A stretch of DNA of 64,000 nucleotides, from assembly GCA_964425915.1 (NCBI GenBank), contig CAYROO010000010.1, positions 31,236-95,235 of the forward strand, given 5' to 3'. This DNA is from Polycyclovorans sp964425915. Lineage in GTDB: Bacteria; Pseudomonadota; Gammaproteobacteria; Nevskiales; Nevskiaceae. How positions within the stretch are numbered: the first letter of the stretch is position 1; each line of letters starts with the position of its first letter. This document shows positions 6,907 through 15,368 of this stretch, in pieces. The notes below the pieces were generated by a model, which was not told the DNA's origin, ran no database searches, and worked only from the letters and a program-made list of their open reading frames with translations. The position numbers and the translations under genes are program-made.

Positions 6907-8294
6907 TGACCTGGCGCTTCCGCCCGGGCCTTCTGCTCCGGCTTGCGCTGACCAATGCCCTAGTGTTCAGTGTGGGCGCCGGCCTGGTCATCTTCAGCAT
7001 CACCTCGCTCAGCCTGAAGTACCTGCAGGGTCACCTCGACGAAAGCGTCACCGCAGAACTGGAGATCCTGGAGTCTGACTACGTGATCGACGGGCTCACG
7101 GGTGTGGTCGGACTCATCCGTGAACGCGACCGTCTCGAATCCGCATGGCATGGCCGGATCTATCGCCTGGAAACACCGGACGGCCAGGTGCTCGCGGGCG
7201 ACTTCCCGCACTGGCCGGAAGCCCTCGACATCGGCGCGGGGCCCATTGCAACATCGGCACAGATCACGCCCGGGGCGCCGATAACCGAGTGGATGATGGC
7301 CGCCCGCCTGCTACCCGGCGGCGAACGCCTGCTGGTCGGCTTTGATCGTACCGAGACGCTCGCGCTGTCTTCGCAGATCCGTCGTGCTGCCGGGTGGAGC
7401 ATCCCCCTGGCGGTGCTGCTGGCGGTGATCGGCAGCATTGCCGCCAACCGCACCGCAGCACGGCAGATCCGCACCATCGATGCCAGTGCGCGACGCATCG
7501 TCGAGGGTGACTTGCGGCACCGTATTCCGCTACAGGGCAGCGGTGATGAACTGGACCGCCTGACCCAGACCCTCAACACCATGCTCGACCGGATCAATGA
7601 CCTGATCGCCGCGACCCGGGGCGCCACCGACGCCATTGCGCACGACCTGCGCACGCCGCTCGCGCGCTTGCGCGTGGCGCTGGAAGATGCCCAGCCGCAC
7701 CCGCCGAGTGCAGATCAGTGGCATCCCTGGCTACAGGACCGTGTCGATGACATAGACCGCGTACTCGGCAGCTTCTCGGCACTGCTGCAACTGGCCACGG
7801 TGGAGTCGGGCGTGCTGAGAACCCAATTCCAGTCCGTGGGCCTGGCGACGGTGGTCAGTGACGTGGTGTCCCTGTACGAGGCGGTGGCCGCTGACGCGGA
7901 CTGCACCCTGAGATTCAGCGCAGTAGAGGGCAATACGCCCATCATGGGCGACCGCCACCTGCTGTTTCAGGCCATCGCCAATCTGCTCGACAATGCCCTC
8001 AAGTTCACGCCGAAGGGCGGTCAGATCCAAATACGGCTCACGCGCGAAGGCAGCCACCTCCAGTTGGAGGTCGAGGACAGCGGTCCGGGCATTCCCACCG
8101 GCGACGAGGAGCGGGTATTCGAGCGGCTGTTCCGCCACGACCACGCACGCCAGTCTGCCGGCTTTGGTCTGGGGCTCAGCCTGGTCCGCGCAATCGCGCG
8201 CCTGCATGACGGCGACTGCGTGGTGGTGCCGAAGGCGCAGGGCGCGCTGTTGCGGATCCGCCTACCGGTAGCTCAGAGAAACTCGCAGAGGTAG
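6906..8294 (+). CDS. sensor histidine kinase
   Basis: The product has 462 residues: transmembrane helix 1 (about 10-32), a periplasmic sensor domain (about 40-160), transmembrane helix 2 (about 163-182), a HAMP linker, HisKA with phospho-acceptor H246 (AIAHDLRTPLARL), and HATPase_c with the N box LLDNALKFTPKGG, G1 box DSGPGIP and G2 box GFGLGLSLV. It pairs with the regulator directly upstream. The sensor domain has no recognisable ligand fold; its two neighbours are redox and thiol proteins, so a redox or metal cue is possible. The last 22 bases overlap ppnP on the other strand. Confidence 0.95.
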   Translation: MTWRFRPGLLLRLALTNALVFSVGAGLVIFSITSLSLKYLQGHLDESVTAELEILESDYVIDGLTGVVGLIRERDRLESAWHGRIYRLETPDGQVLAGDFPHWPEALDIGAGPIATSAQITPGAPITEWMMAARLLPGGERLLVGFDRTETLALSSQIRRAAGWSIPLAVLLAVIGSIAANRTAARQIRTIDASARRIVEGDLRHRIPLQGSGDELDRLTQTLNTMLDRINDLIAATRGATDAIAHDLRTPLARLRVALEDAQPHPPSADQWHPWLQDRVDDIDRVLGSFSALLQLATVESGVLRTQFQSVGLATVVSDVVSLYEAVAADADCTLRFSAVEGNTPIMGDRHLLFQAIANLLDNALKFTPKGGQIQIRLTREGSHLQLEVEDSGPGIPTGDEERVFERLFRHDHARQSAGFGLGLSLVRAIARLHDGDCVVVPKAQGALLRIRLPVAQRNSQR

Positions 8295-8554
8295 GCGGCG
8301 GGCCCGTCCACCGGGCTGACGTCGAAGCCGCTGTTGGCGGCGATTTCGAAAGCGGTGCCGGCCGGGTATAGCGCCCATTCGCCTGCGTCCGGCCGCACCC
8401 GCAGCTGCCCACTGACCACGGTCATGCGCTCTGCCGCCTCGGTGCCGAAGTGGTAGGTCCCGGGGGCAATGACACCAACCGTGGCCCGACGACCATGACG
8501 TTCGTATCCGACACTCTGGACGCCGCCATCGAAATAGCTGTTGTGCTTGAGCAT
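8273..8554 (-). CDS. ppnP: pyrimidine/purine nucleoside phosphorylase PpnP
   Basis: This 93-residue cupin-fold enzyme (DUF1255/YaiE family) cleaves nucleosides by phosphorolysis. The family pattern is obvious: MLKHNSYFDGGVQSVGYE at the start, TVGVIAPGTYHFGTEAAERMTVVSGQL in the middle (written here as one conserved block of strands) and YLCEFL at the end. The length matches the E. coli protein. ATG 8554 is the start by homology; the frame extends further upstream without support. It is convergent with the histidine kinase gene and overlaps it by 22 bases. Confidence 0.93.
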   Translation of the reverse strand: MLKHNSYFDGGVQSVGYERHGRRATVGVIAPGTYHFGTEAAERMTVVSGQLRVRPDAGEWALYPAGTAFEIAANSGFDVSPVDGPAAYLCEFL

Positions 8555-8658
8555 ATCGCCTCTGATCAATGAGAAATACCGTGAAGGGCGGCGCATTGTA
8601 GCGGCACGATGGCCTACACTTTGCTTCCCTGAAATCACTCCCGAGCAGGAACGCTGTC

Positions 8659-9423
8659 GTGATCAAACGCGTGGTATTCAACCAGAAGGGCGGTGTCGGC
8701 AAGACCACCATCGTCGCCAATCTCGCCGCCATCGCCGCCAGCCGCGGTCTACGCACCCTGGTGATCGATCTCGACACCCAGGGGAACGCCAGCCAGTACC
8801 TGCTGGGCTCGTCGGTCACCCCGGCCGAGACCATCGCGGACTTCTTCGAGGGCACGCTGTCGTTCTCGCTCAGTCAGCCGGGGTTTGCCAGCTTTGCCAC
8901 CGCCACCCCGTTCGACAACCTCGATGTTGTGGCCGCCAGCCCACGACTCGATGAGCTGATCGTCAAACTGGAAGCCAAGCAGAAGATCTATAAGCTGCGG
9001 GACGCCCTGCGCAAGCTGCGGGGCTACGATGCGGTGTTCATCGACACCCCACCCGCGCTGAACTTCTACAGCCGCTCCGCCCTGATTGCGGCGGACCGGG
9101 TGCTGATCCCCTTTGACTGCGACGAGTTCGCCCGCCAGGCGCTGTATACGTTGTTGGAGAACCTGCAGGAGCTGAAGGCCGACCACAATGAAGACCTGCA
9201 GGTCGAAGGCATCGTGGTCAACCAGTTCCAGTCGCGCTCGCGGCTGCCGCAACGGCTGGTCGACGAGCTGCGCGAGGAGGGTCACCCCGTGATGGCGCAG
9301 ACGCTGTCCAGCTCGGTGAAGGTCAAGGAGTCCCACGAGCACCACCGCCCGCTGGTGTGGGAGGATCCCCGCCATCGCGTTACCCAGGAGTACCTGGCGC
9401 TGTTTGCGGCGCTGGACGCCTGA
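8659..9423 (+). CDS. ParA/Soj-like ATPase, orphan
   Basis: This 254-residue P-loop ATPase has the deviant Walker A KGGVGKTT (residues 11-18), the A' motif TLVIDLDTQGN and Walker B AVFIDTPPAL. The family drives positioning of DNA or protein cargo. No ParB partner or adjacent parS-like repeat is visible, and neighbours are ppnP and dnaJ, so this is not the chromosomal parAB locus. The start is GTG 8659 with GCAGGA about 8 bases upstream; TACACT at 8610-8615 is a possible -10 box. It is convergent with dnaJ (31-base gap). The cargo is unknown. Confidence 0.9.
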   Translation: MIKRVVFNQKGGVGKTTIVANLAAIAASRGLRTLVIDLDTQGNASQYLLGSSVTPAETIADFFEGTLSFSLSQPGFASFATATPFDNLDVVAASPRLDELIVKLEAKQKIYKLRDALRKLRGYDAVFIDTPPALNFYSRSALIAADRVLIPFDCDEFARQALYTLLENLQELKADHNEDLQVEGIVVNQFQSRSRLPQRLVDELREEGHPVMAQTLSSSVKVKESHEHHRPLVWEDPRHRVTQEYLALFAALDA

Positions 9424-9454
9424 GCCCCAGTCTGACCGGGGGCGCCGGCCAGCC

Positions 9455-10582
9455 TCAGGGCTTGAGGTGGTCGTCGAAGAAGCGCTTGGCCTTGTCCAGC
9501 CAGGAGGTGGTTTCCGGATTGTGGCGGGCGCCGTCGCCGGCGAGCGTCTCACCCAGCTCGCGCAGCAGTTCACGCTGACGCTTGCCGAGATTGACCGGCG
9601 TTTCCACCCGCACATTGCAGAGCAGGTCCCCCTGCCCGGCACCTCGGACCGACTTCACCCCGAGGCCGCGAAGGCGGAAGGTCTTGCCGGTCTGCGTGCC
9701 CTCGGGAATCTTCAGTGCAGCGCGTCCATCCAGGGTGGGCACCTCAAGCTCGCCACCCAGCGCGGCGGTAACCATGCTCACCGGCACCGTGCAGTAGAGG
9801 TCGTTACCCTCCCGCTCGAAAAAGTCATGCGGGCGGACGTTGATCTGGACGTAGAGATCGCCCGCGCCGGCACCGGTCTCGCCGGGCTCGCCCTCACCGG
9901 ACAGGCGGATCCGGTCGCCAGTGTCCACACCGGGGGGCACCTTGACCTGCAGGGTCTTGTCGGTCTGCACCTTGCCCGCGCCGCGACAACTGCGGCAGGG
10001 GTCGGTCACCATCGTGCCGCGCCCGCGGCAATGGGGACAGGTCTGCTGCATGACAAAGAAGCCCTGCTGGACCCGCACCTTGCCGGTGCCGCGACAGGTC
10101 CCGCACGTGCTGGGCGCCTTGCCGTCGGCGGTGCCGTGGCCGTGGCAGGGCTCACAGTTGTTCCAGGTGGGAATGCGAATGGTTTCCTCAGTGCCGAACG
10201 CCGCCTGCTCCAGAGACAGTTCCATCATGTAGCGCAAATCGGCTCCGCGGCGCGGACCGCCACGGCCGGCGCCGCCGAAGATGTCCGAGAAGACGTCACC
10301 GAAGATGTCCGAGAACCCGGCGCCGCCGAAGCCGCCACCACCGCCCCCACCGCCGCGGTTCAGACCATCATGGCCGTACTTGTCGTACACCGCGCGTTTT
10401 TGGGTATCGCTGAGCACCTCGTAGGCCTCGCTGGCCTCCTTGAACGCTTCTTCGGCTTCGGCATTGCCGGGATTACGATCCGGGTGATGTTTCATCGCCA
10501 AACGGCGATACGCCTTCTTGATGGCGTCGTCGGCGGCATCACGGCCGACGCCGAGCACCTCGTAGTAGTCGCGTTTGGTCAT
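9455..10582 (-). CDS. dnaJ: chaperone DnaJ (Hsp40)
   Basis: This 375-residue co-chaperone stimulates the DnaK ATPase and delivers substrates. Domains in order: J domain (1-70, HPD motif in MKHHPDRNPG), a Gly/Phe-rich linker with two FSDIFG-type repeats, a zinc-binding domain with four CxxCxGxG motifs (CEPCHGHG, CGTCRGTG, CPHCRGRG, CRSCRGAG) and the C-terminal substrate-binding domains. It is the last gene of the grpE-dnaK-dnaJ cluster, 97 bases after dnaK with a hairpin between them. It starts at ATG 10582. Confidence 0.98.
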   Translation of the reverse strand: MTKRDYYEVLGVGRDAADDAIKKAYRRLAMKHHPDRNPGNAEAEEAFKEASEAYEVLSDTQKRAVYDKYGHDGLNRGGGGGGGGFGGAGFSDIFGDVFSDIFGGAGRGGPRRGADLRYMMELSLEQAAFGTEETIRIPTWNNCEPCHGHGTADGKAPSTCGTCRGTGKVRVQQGFFVMQQTCPHCRGRGTMVTDPCRSCRGAGKVQTDKTLQVKVPPGVDTGDRIRLSGEGEPGETGAGAGDLYVQINVRPHDFFEREGNDLYCTVPVSMVTAALGGELEVPTLDGRAALKIPEGTQTGKTFRLRGLGVKSVRGAGQGDLLCNVRVETPVNLGKRQRELLRELGETLAGDGARHNPETTSWLDKAKRFFDDHLKP

Positions 10583-10636
10583 AAAAACGTGCGGCGTTCG
10601 GGGTCAGGCGGGAGAGGCAAAAAGCGTCAAAGGCGA

Positions 10637-10665
10637 GGCGCGAGGGGAATGCTCCGCCTCGCGCC
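10637..10665 (-). repeat. hairpin between dnaK and dnaJ
   Basis: A perfect 9-bp inverted repeat (GGCGCGAGG and CCTCGCGCC) with an 11-base loop lies just after the dnaK stop. No T-run follows directly, so it is more likely a partial attenuator or an mRNA-stability hairpin that sets the dnaK to dnaJ ratio than a full terminator. Confidence 0.5.
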
Positions 10666-10679
10666 CCGCCCTTCGGGCC

Positions 10680-12596
10680 TCACTTCTTGTCGTTGTCCTT
10701 GACTTCGGTGAACTCGGCGTCAACCACATCGCCATCCGCGCCGCCATCGGCCGCGCCCGGCTGGCCACCCTCGGCCGCACCGGCCTTGGCATAGGCGCGC
10801 TCTGCCAGCTTGGCGCTGGCCTCGCTGAGCGCCTGGGTCTTGGCCTCAATGGCATCCTTGTCATTGCCCTTGAGGACTTCCCGCAGTTCAGCGATCGCCG
10901 CCTCGATACGCGTCTTCTCATCGCCTTCGACCTCGGATTCGAGATCCTTGAGCGACTTTTCCACCGCGTGGACCATCTGGTCGCCCTGGTTGCGGGCGGC
11001 GACCAGTTCGTTGAACTTGCGGTCCTCTTCAGCGTGCGCCTCGGCATCCTTCACCATGCGCTGAACTTCCTCGTCGGACAGGCCGGAGTTGGCCTTGATG
11101 ACGATGGACTGGGACTTGCCGGTGGCCTTGTCGCGCGCCGACACGTTGAGAATGCCGTTGGCGTCGATGTCGAAGGTCACTTCGATCTGCGGCATGCCGC
11201 GCGGTGCCGGCGGGATGTCCGCCAAGTCGAACCGGCCCAGTGACTTGTTGGCCGAGGCAATCTCACGCTCACCCTGGTAGACCTGGATGGTCACCGCCGT
11301 CTGGTTGTCATCGGCGGTGGTGAAGGTCTCCGACTTCTTGGTCGGGATGGTGGTGTTCTTCTCGATCAGCTTGGTCATCTTGCCGCCCAGAGTCTCGATG
11401 CCCAGCGACAACGGGGTCACATCCAGCAGCAGCACGTCCTTGACGTCGCCGGCCAGCACGGCGCCCTGAATCGCGGCACCGACCGCCACCGCTTCATCCG
11501 GGTTGACGTCCTTGCGCGGCTCGCGGCCGAAGAAGCTCTTGACCGTCTCCTGCACCTTCGGCATGCGGGTCTGGCCACCGACGAGGATGATCTCCTGGAC
11601 GTCGCTCGCCTGCAGGCCGGCATCCTTCAGCGCAATCTTGCAGGGCTCGATGGTGCGGCTGACCAGGTCATCCACCAGCGATTCCAGCTTGGCGCGAGTC
11701 AGCTTCAGGTTGAGGTGCTTGGGCCCTGAGGCATCCGCTGTGATGTACGGCAGGTTGATTTCGGTCTGGGTGGTGCTGGACAGCTCGATCTTGGCCTTCT
11801 CCGCGGCTTCTTTCAGGCGCTGCAGGGCCAGCGGATCCTTTTTCAGGTCGACCCCCTGCTCCTTCTGGAACTCGGTGGCGATGTAGTCGATCACGCGCAT
11901 GTCGAAGTCTTCCCCACCGAGGAAGGTGTCCCCGTTGGTGGCCAGCACTTCGAACTGATGCTCACCGTCGACTTCCGCGATCTCGATGATGGACACGTCG
12001 AAGGTGCCACCACCCAGGTCGTAGACGGCGATCTTGCGGTCGCCCTTGACCTTGTCCATGCCGAAGGCCAGCGCTGCGGCCGTGGGCTCGTTGATGATGC
12101 GCTTAACTTCCAGACCGGCGATCTTGCCCGCGTCCTTGGTGGCCTGGCGCTGGCTGTCGTTGAAGTAGGCCGGGACGGTGATCACGGCCTCGGTCACAGG
12201 CTCGCCTAGATAGTCCTCAGCGGTCTTCTTCATCTTCATCAGCACTTCGGCGCTGACCTGCGGCGGGGCCATCTTCTTGCCCTTCGCCTCGACCCAGGCA
12301 TCGCCGTTGTCGTTCTTGATGATCTTGTAGGGGACCATGGCGATGTCCTTCTGCACCACACCATCGTCAAACCGACGACCGATGAGGCGCTTCACCGCAA
12401 ACAGGGTGTTGTGAGGATTGGTCACCGCCTGTCGCTTGGCGGGACGACCGACGATGGTGCCATCGTCGGTGTAAGCGACGATGGACGGCGTGGTGCGCTC
12501 GCCCTCTGCGTTTTCGATCACCTTGGCGTTGCCGCCGTCCAGGATTGCCACGCAGCTATTGGTGGTGCCGAGGTCGATACCGATGATTTTGGCCAT
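10680..12596 (-). CDS. dnaK: chaperone DnaK (Hsp70)
   Basis: This 638-residue Hsp70 folds and refolds proteins in the cytoplasm using ATP. The nucleotide-binding domain starts IIGIDLGTTNSCVAI and includes AVITVPAYFNDSQRQATKDA, NEPTAAALAFG and DLGGGTFDVSI; the interdomain linker is VLLLDVTPLSLG; the C-terminal lid ends in the acidic tail DAEFTEVKDNDKK. The length is normal. Start ATG 12596 has GGAGCCC just upstream. The 69-base gap after grpE contains a small GC hairpin (12638-12653). It is transcribed from the heat-shock promoter before grpE. Confidence 0.99.
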   Translation of the reverse strand: MAKIIGIDLGTTNSCVAILDGGNAKVIENAEGERTTPSIVAYTDDGTIVGRPAKRQAVTNPHNTLFAVKRLIGRRFDDGVVQKDIAMVPYKIIKNDNGDAWVEAKGKKMAPPQVSAEVLMKMKKTAEDYLGEPVTEAVITVPAYFNDSQRQATKDAGKIAGLEVKRIINEPTAAALAFGMDKVKGDRKIAVYDLGGGTFDVSIIEIAEVDGEHQFEVLATNGDTFLGGEDFDMRVIDYIATEFQKEQGVDLKKDPLALQRLKEAAEKAKIELSSTTQTEINLPYITADASGPKHLNLKLTRAKLESLVDDLVSRTIEPCKIALKDAGLQASDVQEIILVGGQTRMPKVQETVKSFFGREPRKDVNPDEAVAVGAAIQGAVLAGDVKDVLLLDVTPLSLGIETLGGKMTKLIEKNTTIPTKKSETFTTADDNQTAVTIQVYQGEREIASANKSLGRFDLADIPPAPRGMPQIEVTFDIDANGILNVSARDKATGKSQSIVIKANSGLSDEEVQRMVKDAEAHAEEDRKFNELVAARNQGDQMVHAVEKSLKDLESEVEGDEKTRIEAAIAELREVLKGNDKDAIEAKTQALSEASAKLAERAYAKAGAAEGGQPGAADGGADGDVVDAEFTEVKDNDKK

Positions 12597-12665
12597 GTTG
12601 GGCTCCGAAAAATTCGTAAAACGTCTGTCTGGAAGGTGGGCGCGCCGGCGCCCGATTCAAGGGGC

Positions 12666-13220
12666 TCAGGCGGCCGAATCAGTGCCGCCGGTCGGGGCTT
12701 TGGCCACCACCACCATGGCAGGACGCAGCAAACGGCCATGCAGCTGGTAGCCCTTCTGCATCACCGACAGCACATGGTTGGGCGCCACATCGCCGCTCTC
12801 GATCATGCTCATCGCCTGGTGCAGCTCGGGGTCAAACGGCTGGCCGGCGGGGTCGACCACGGTGACGCCCTGCTTCTCCAGCAGGCTGCCGAACTGCTTG
12901 TGGGTAAGGGCCATGCCGTCCAGAAGGGCTGGCATCTGAGCATCGGGCCGTTCGGCCGCCTTGATGCCCAGCTCCAGCGAATCCACCACGTTGAGCAGCT
13001 CACGCAAGAGTCCTTCGGCGGCAAAGCGGGCGCTGTTCTGCGCCTCACGCTCCAGTCGTCGACGGCTGTTCTCCAGCTCCGCGGCAGCCCGCAGCTGGGC
13101 GTCTCGGGTCTGGTCGGCCTGGGCATGGGCATCGGCCAGGGCCTTCTCGAGCTCAGCAATTCGCTGCTGCGGGTCCTGGGCTTCAGGCGGAAGATCTTGG
13201 GACATGTCGGTCGGGCTCAT
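12666..13220 (-). CDS. grpE: nucleotide exchange factor GrpE
   Basis: This 184-residue dimeric factor releases ADP from DnaK. It has a disordered acidic N-terminus, a long coiled coil (about residues 15-90) with RAAAELENSRRRLERE, and the C-terminal beta domain with HQAMSMIESGDVAPNHVLSVMQKGYQ (split here over the usual GrpE signature) and LRPAMVVVAK. It is the first gene of grpE-dnaK-dnaJ. ATG 13220 is taken as start; ATG 13205 is possible. A sigma-32-type promoter lies 73-101 bases upstream of the start. Confidence 0.97.
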   Translation of the reverse strand: MSPTDMSQDLPPEAQDPQQRIAELEKALADAHAQADQTRDAQLRAAAELENSRRRLEREAQNSARFAAEGLLRELLNVVDSLELGIKAAERPDAQMPALLDGMALTHKQFGSLLEKQGVTVVDPAGQPFDPELHQAMSMIESGDVAPNHVLSVMQKGYQLHGRLLRPAMVVVAKAPTGGTDSAA

Positions 13221-13292
13221 GGTTGGGCCTGGGTGTTCGATAGGGATGGAACGCGCGGACCACCGACGGCTGAACCGCCGGCACCTGCGAGG

Positions 13293-13321
13293 ACGTGGGG
13301 GCAGCCGCCCGCCTTTTCAAG
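13293..13321 (-). promoter_or_regulatory. sigma-32 heat-shock promoter of grpE-dnaK-dnaJ
   Basis: Read on the minus strand, CTTGAAA (13315-13321) is followed after 14 bases by CCCCACGT (13293-13300). This matches the RpoH consensus CTTGAAA-N(11-16)-CCCCATNT at all but one position. It lies between hrcA and grpE, with a predicted 5' leader of about 65 bases. Confidence 0.85.
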
Positions 13322-13349
13322 GGGGCGGAGCATGCCGAGCGCGGTGGCG

Positions 13350-14381
13350 CTAGTCCAGCCCCTGGGACAACAGGCGCGCGGTTTCGCGGACCAAGGGAAT
13401 GATGCGCTGGTAGGCCATGCGGGTCGGTCCGATAACGCCGAGTATGCCGGCCACCTGCCCTTCGACATAGTAAGGCGACGTCACCACCGCCATCTCATCG
13501 AGCACCTGATAGCCAGACTCTTCGCCGATGAAGACCTGGACCCCATCGGCCTCCAGGCATTGGTCGAACAGATTGAGCAGATCGCGCTTGCGGTCGAGGG
13601 CGTCGAACAGACCCCGAAGTCGCTGAACATCCGCGAGCTCCTGGAAACCGAACAGGTTGGCGCCGCCCGCGTGTACGAAGTCCTTCTGCTGCCCCGGGGC
13701 GACCGCCTGGCTGGCCATGCGAGCCGCTTCTTGTAGCACGCGGTTCACCTCATTCTGCGCAACCACCGCGTCTTCCAGCAGGGCGCGCCGAAGGTCTACC
13801 AGATTGCGACCGGCGAATCGCTCATTGAGCAGGTTGGCGTACTGCACCAGCTCGTCGGCGCCATAGGCGCGGTCCATCTGCAGCACCCGGTTCTGAACCT
13901 CGTGCTGATTGACCACCAGGATGGCCAGCACTCGCTGATCGGACAGCGGCAGAAACTCGATCCGTCGGAGCACCGTCAGGTTGCGCCGGGGCAAGGTCAC
14001 CACGCCCGCCATGCGCGAAAGCTGGGACAGCAGCCCGCTGGCGGCCTGGGCCAGATCCTGCGGCGAGCCGTGGCGACTGCGGCCGAATTCCGCTTCCAAG
14101 GCCTCCCGGCTGGCCTCGTCCAGCGGCTCGGGCGCCAGCAGACTATCGACGAAATAGCGGTAGCCCCGCTGCGTCGGAATCCGCCCCGCGGAGGTATGAG
14201 GCGACGCAACAAAGCCCAACTCATCGAGATCGGCCATGACGTTGCGGATGGTGGCCGCCGACAGCCCCAGGCCAGCCGCGCGCGACAGGGTACGGGAGCC
14301 CACCGGTTGGCCGTCCTGGATATAGCGCTGAATCAGCAGCTTGAGCAGCTCTTCGGCGCGGCTGTTGAGCACGTCAGACAT
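13350..14381 (-). CDS. hrcA: heat-inducible transcription repressor HrcA
   Basis: This 343-residue repressor binds CIRCE elements, usually before groESL, and is kept active by GroEL. It has an N-terminal winged helix (residues about 5-75, with GQPVGSRTLSRAAGLGLSAA and ATIRNVMADLDELGF), then the HrcA dimer/insertion domains ending with YYVEGQVAGILGVIGPTRMAY. ATG 14381 was chosen by homology (MSDVLNSRAEELLKLL); an upstream extension is unsupported. No CIRCE element is visible near it or near grpE, so its target is probably elsewhere. It is divergent from nadK. Confidence 0.97.
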   Translation of the reverse strand: MSDVLNSRAEELLKLLIQRYIQDGQPVGSRTLSRAAGLGLSAATIRNVMADLDELGFVASPHTSAGRIPTQRGYRYFVDSLLAPEPLDEASREALEAEFGRSRHGSPQDLAQAASGLLSQLSRMAGVVTLPRRNLTVLRRIEFLPLSDQRVLAILVVNQHEVQNRVLQMDRAYGADELVQYANLLNERFAGRNLVDLRRALLEDAVVAQNEVNRVLQEAARMASQAVAPGQQKDFVHAGGANLFGFQELADVQRLRGLFDALDRKRDLLNLFDQCLEADGVQVFIGEESGYQVLDEMAVVTSPYYVEGQVAGILGVIGPTRMAYQRIIPLVRETARLLSQGLD

Positions 14382-14486
14382 GGAACTCGCGGCAGTCGTG
14401 GTGTTCGGGACGCTAGCGAAAGGGGGCCGCCACCGCAAGGTGTAGGGCGGATGCCGCAGCGCTCAGCGGTATGAAATACTGCGCGC

Positions 14487-15362
14487 ATGTCCCATTTTGC
14501 CCGCCTCGGTGTCATCGCCAAGCAGGACGCGCGCGCCGTCGATACCGCCCGCCGCCTGCTCGTCCACCTTGCGCACTGCGGCCATGCCCCTTTGCTCGAC
14601 CGCCATCTGGCGCACCGTCTGCACGCCGATGCCGCGCGCATTCGCGACCGCCACACGCTGGGCACCGAATGCGACCTGGTGATCGTGGTGGGAGGCGACG
14701 GCACGCTGTTGTCCGCCGCGCGCGATCTCGCCCCCAGTGGCGTACCGATCCTGGGAATCAATCAGGGGCGGCTGGGCTTTATGGTGGATGTTGCCCCGGA
14801 CGACATGGAACGACATCTCGGCGACGTCCTGGCGGGCCGATACGTGGCTGAACAACGCTTGCTGCTGAGCGCACAGATCGAAGGCAGTGGCGGCTTGCGC
14901 GGGCCGTTCCTGGCGGTCAACGACGTGGTGGTGCGCAATCTCGCCGCCATTCGCATGCTGGAGTTCGAAACCTGGCTTGATGACCAGTTCATCAGCCAGC
15001 ATCGGGCCGATGGCATGATTTTCAGCACGCCCACCGGATCCACGGCCTACGCGCTGTCCGGTGGCGGTCCGGTGGTGCACCCCACGCTGGAAGCCCTGTC
15101 TCTGGTGCCGATCTGTCCGCATACCCTGTCGGATCGCCCGATCGTGGTCGGCGCCGACCGGCCGGTGCACCTGGTTCTCGGCGGCGGCAGTGGTGCCACT
15201 GCTACCGTGACCTGCGATGGCCAGACCAACGAGATGTTGCAGCTGGGCGATCGCCTTTCCATCAGCCGCTCCAGCCATCGACTGCACCTGATTCATCCGG
15301 CGCCGTACGATTACTTCAGCATTCTTCGCGACAAGCTTCATTGGGGCCGGGCACCGGCCTGA
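14487..15362 (+). CDS. nadK: NAD kinase
   Basis: This 291-residue enzyme phosphorylates NAD to NADP with ATP or polyphosphate. Motifs: VGGDGTLLSAARD (the GGDGT site), LGINQGRLGFMVDV, VNDVVVRN, and STPTGSTAYALSGGGPVVHP. The length is typical. It is divergent from hrcA and is followed after 6 bases by recN, so the two form an operon; this order is common in gammaproteobacteria. Confidence 0.98.
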   Translation: MSHFARLGVIAKQDARAVDTARRLLVHLAHCGHAPLLDRHLAHRLHADAARIRDRHTLGTECDLVIVVGGDGTLLSAARDLAPSGVPILGINQGRLGFMVDVAPDDMERHLGDVLAGRYVAEQRLLLSAQIEGSGGLRGPFLAVNDVVVRNLAAIRMLEFETWLDDQFISQHRADGMIFSTPTGSTAYALSGGGPVVHPTLEALSLVPICPHTLSDRPIVVGADRPVHLVLGGGSGATATVTCDGQTNEMLQLGDRLSISRSSHRLHLIHPAPYDYFSILRDKLHWGRAPA

Positions 15363-15368
15363 GACGGC

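Noticed and set aside
10262..10330. Direct repeats (GAAGATGTCCGAGAA twice) that resemble a small satellite.
   Set aside because: They encode the FSDIFG repeats of the DnaJ Gly/Phe region, a normal family feature.
9404..10702. A 432-codon plus-strand frame.
   Set aside because: It is the antisense shadow of dnaJ, with low-complexity composition and no motif.
12411..13736. A 441-codon plus-strand frame.
   Set aside because: It lies across dnaK start, grpE and hrcA on the other strand, crosses the heat-shock promoter and has no domain.
14382..14486. Possible CIRCE element near hrcA.
   Set aside because: No TTAGCACTC-N9-GAGTGCTAA or close match is present in the hrcA-nadK gap or before grpE.
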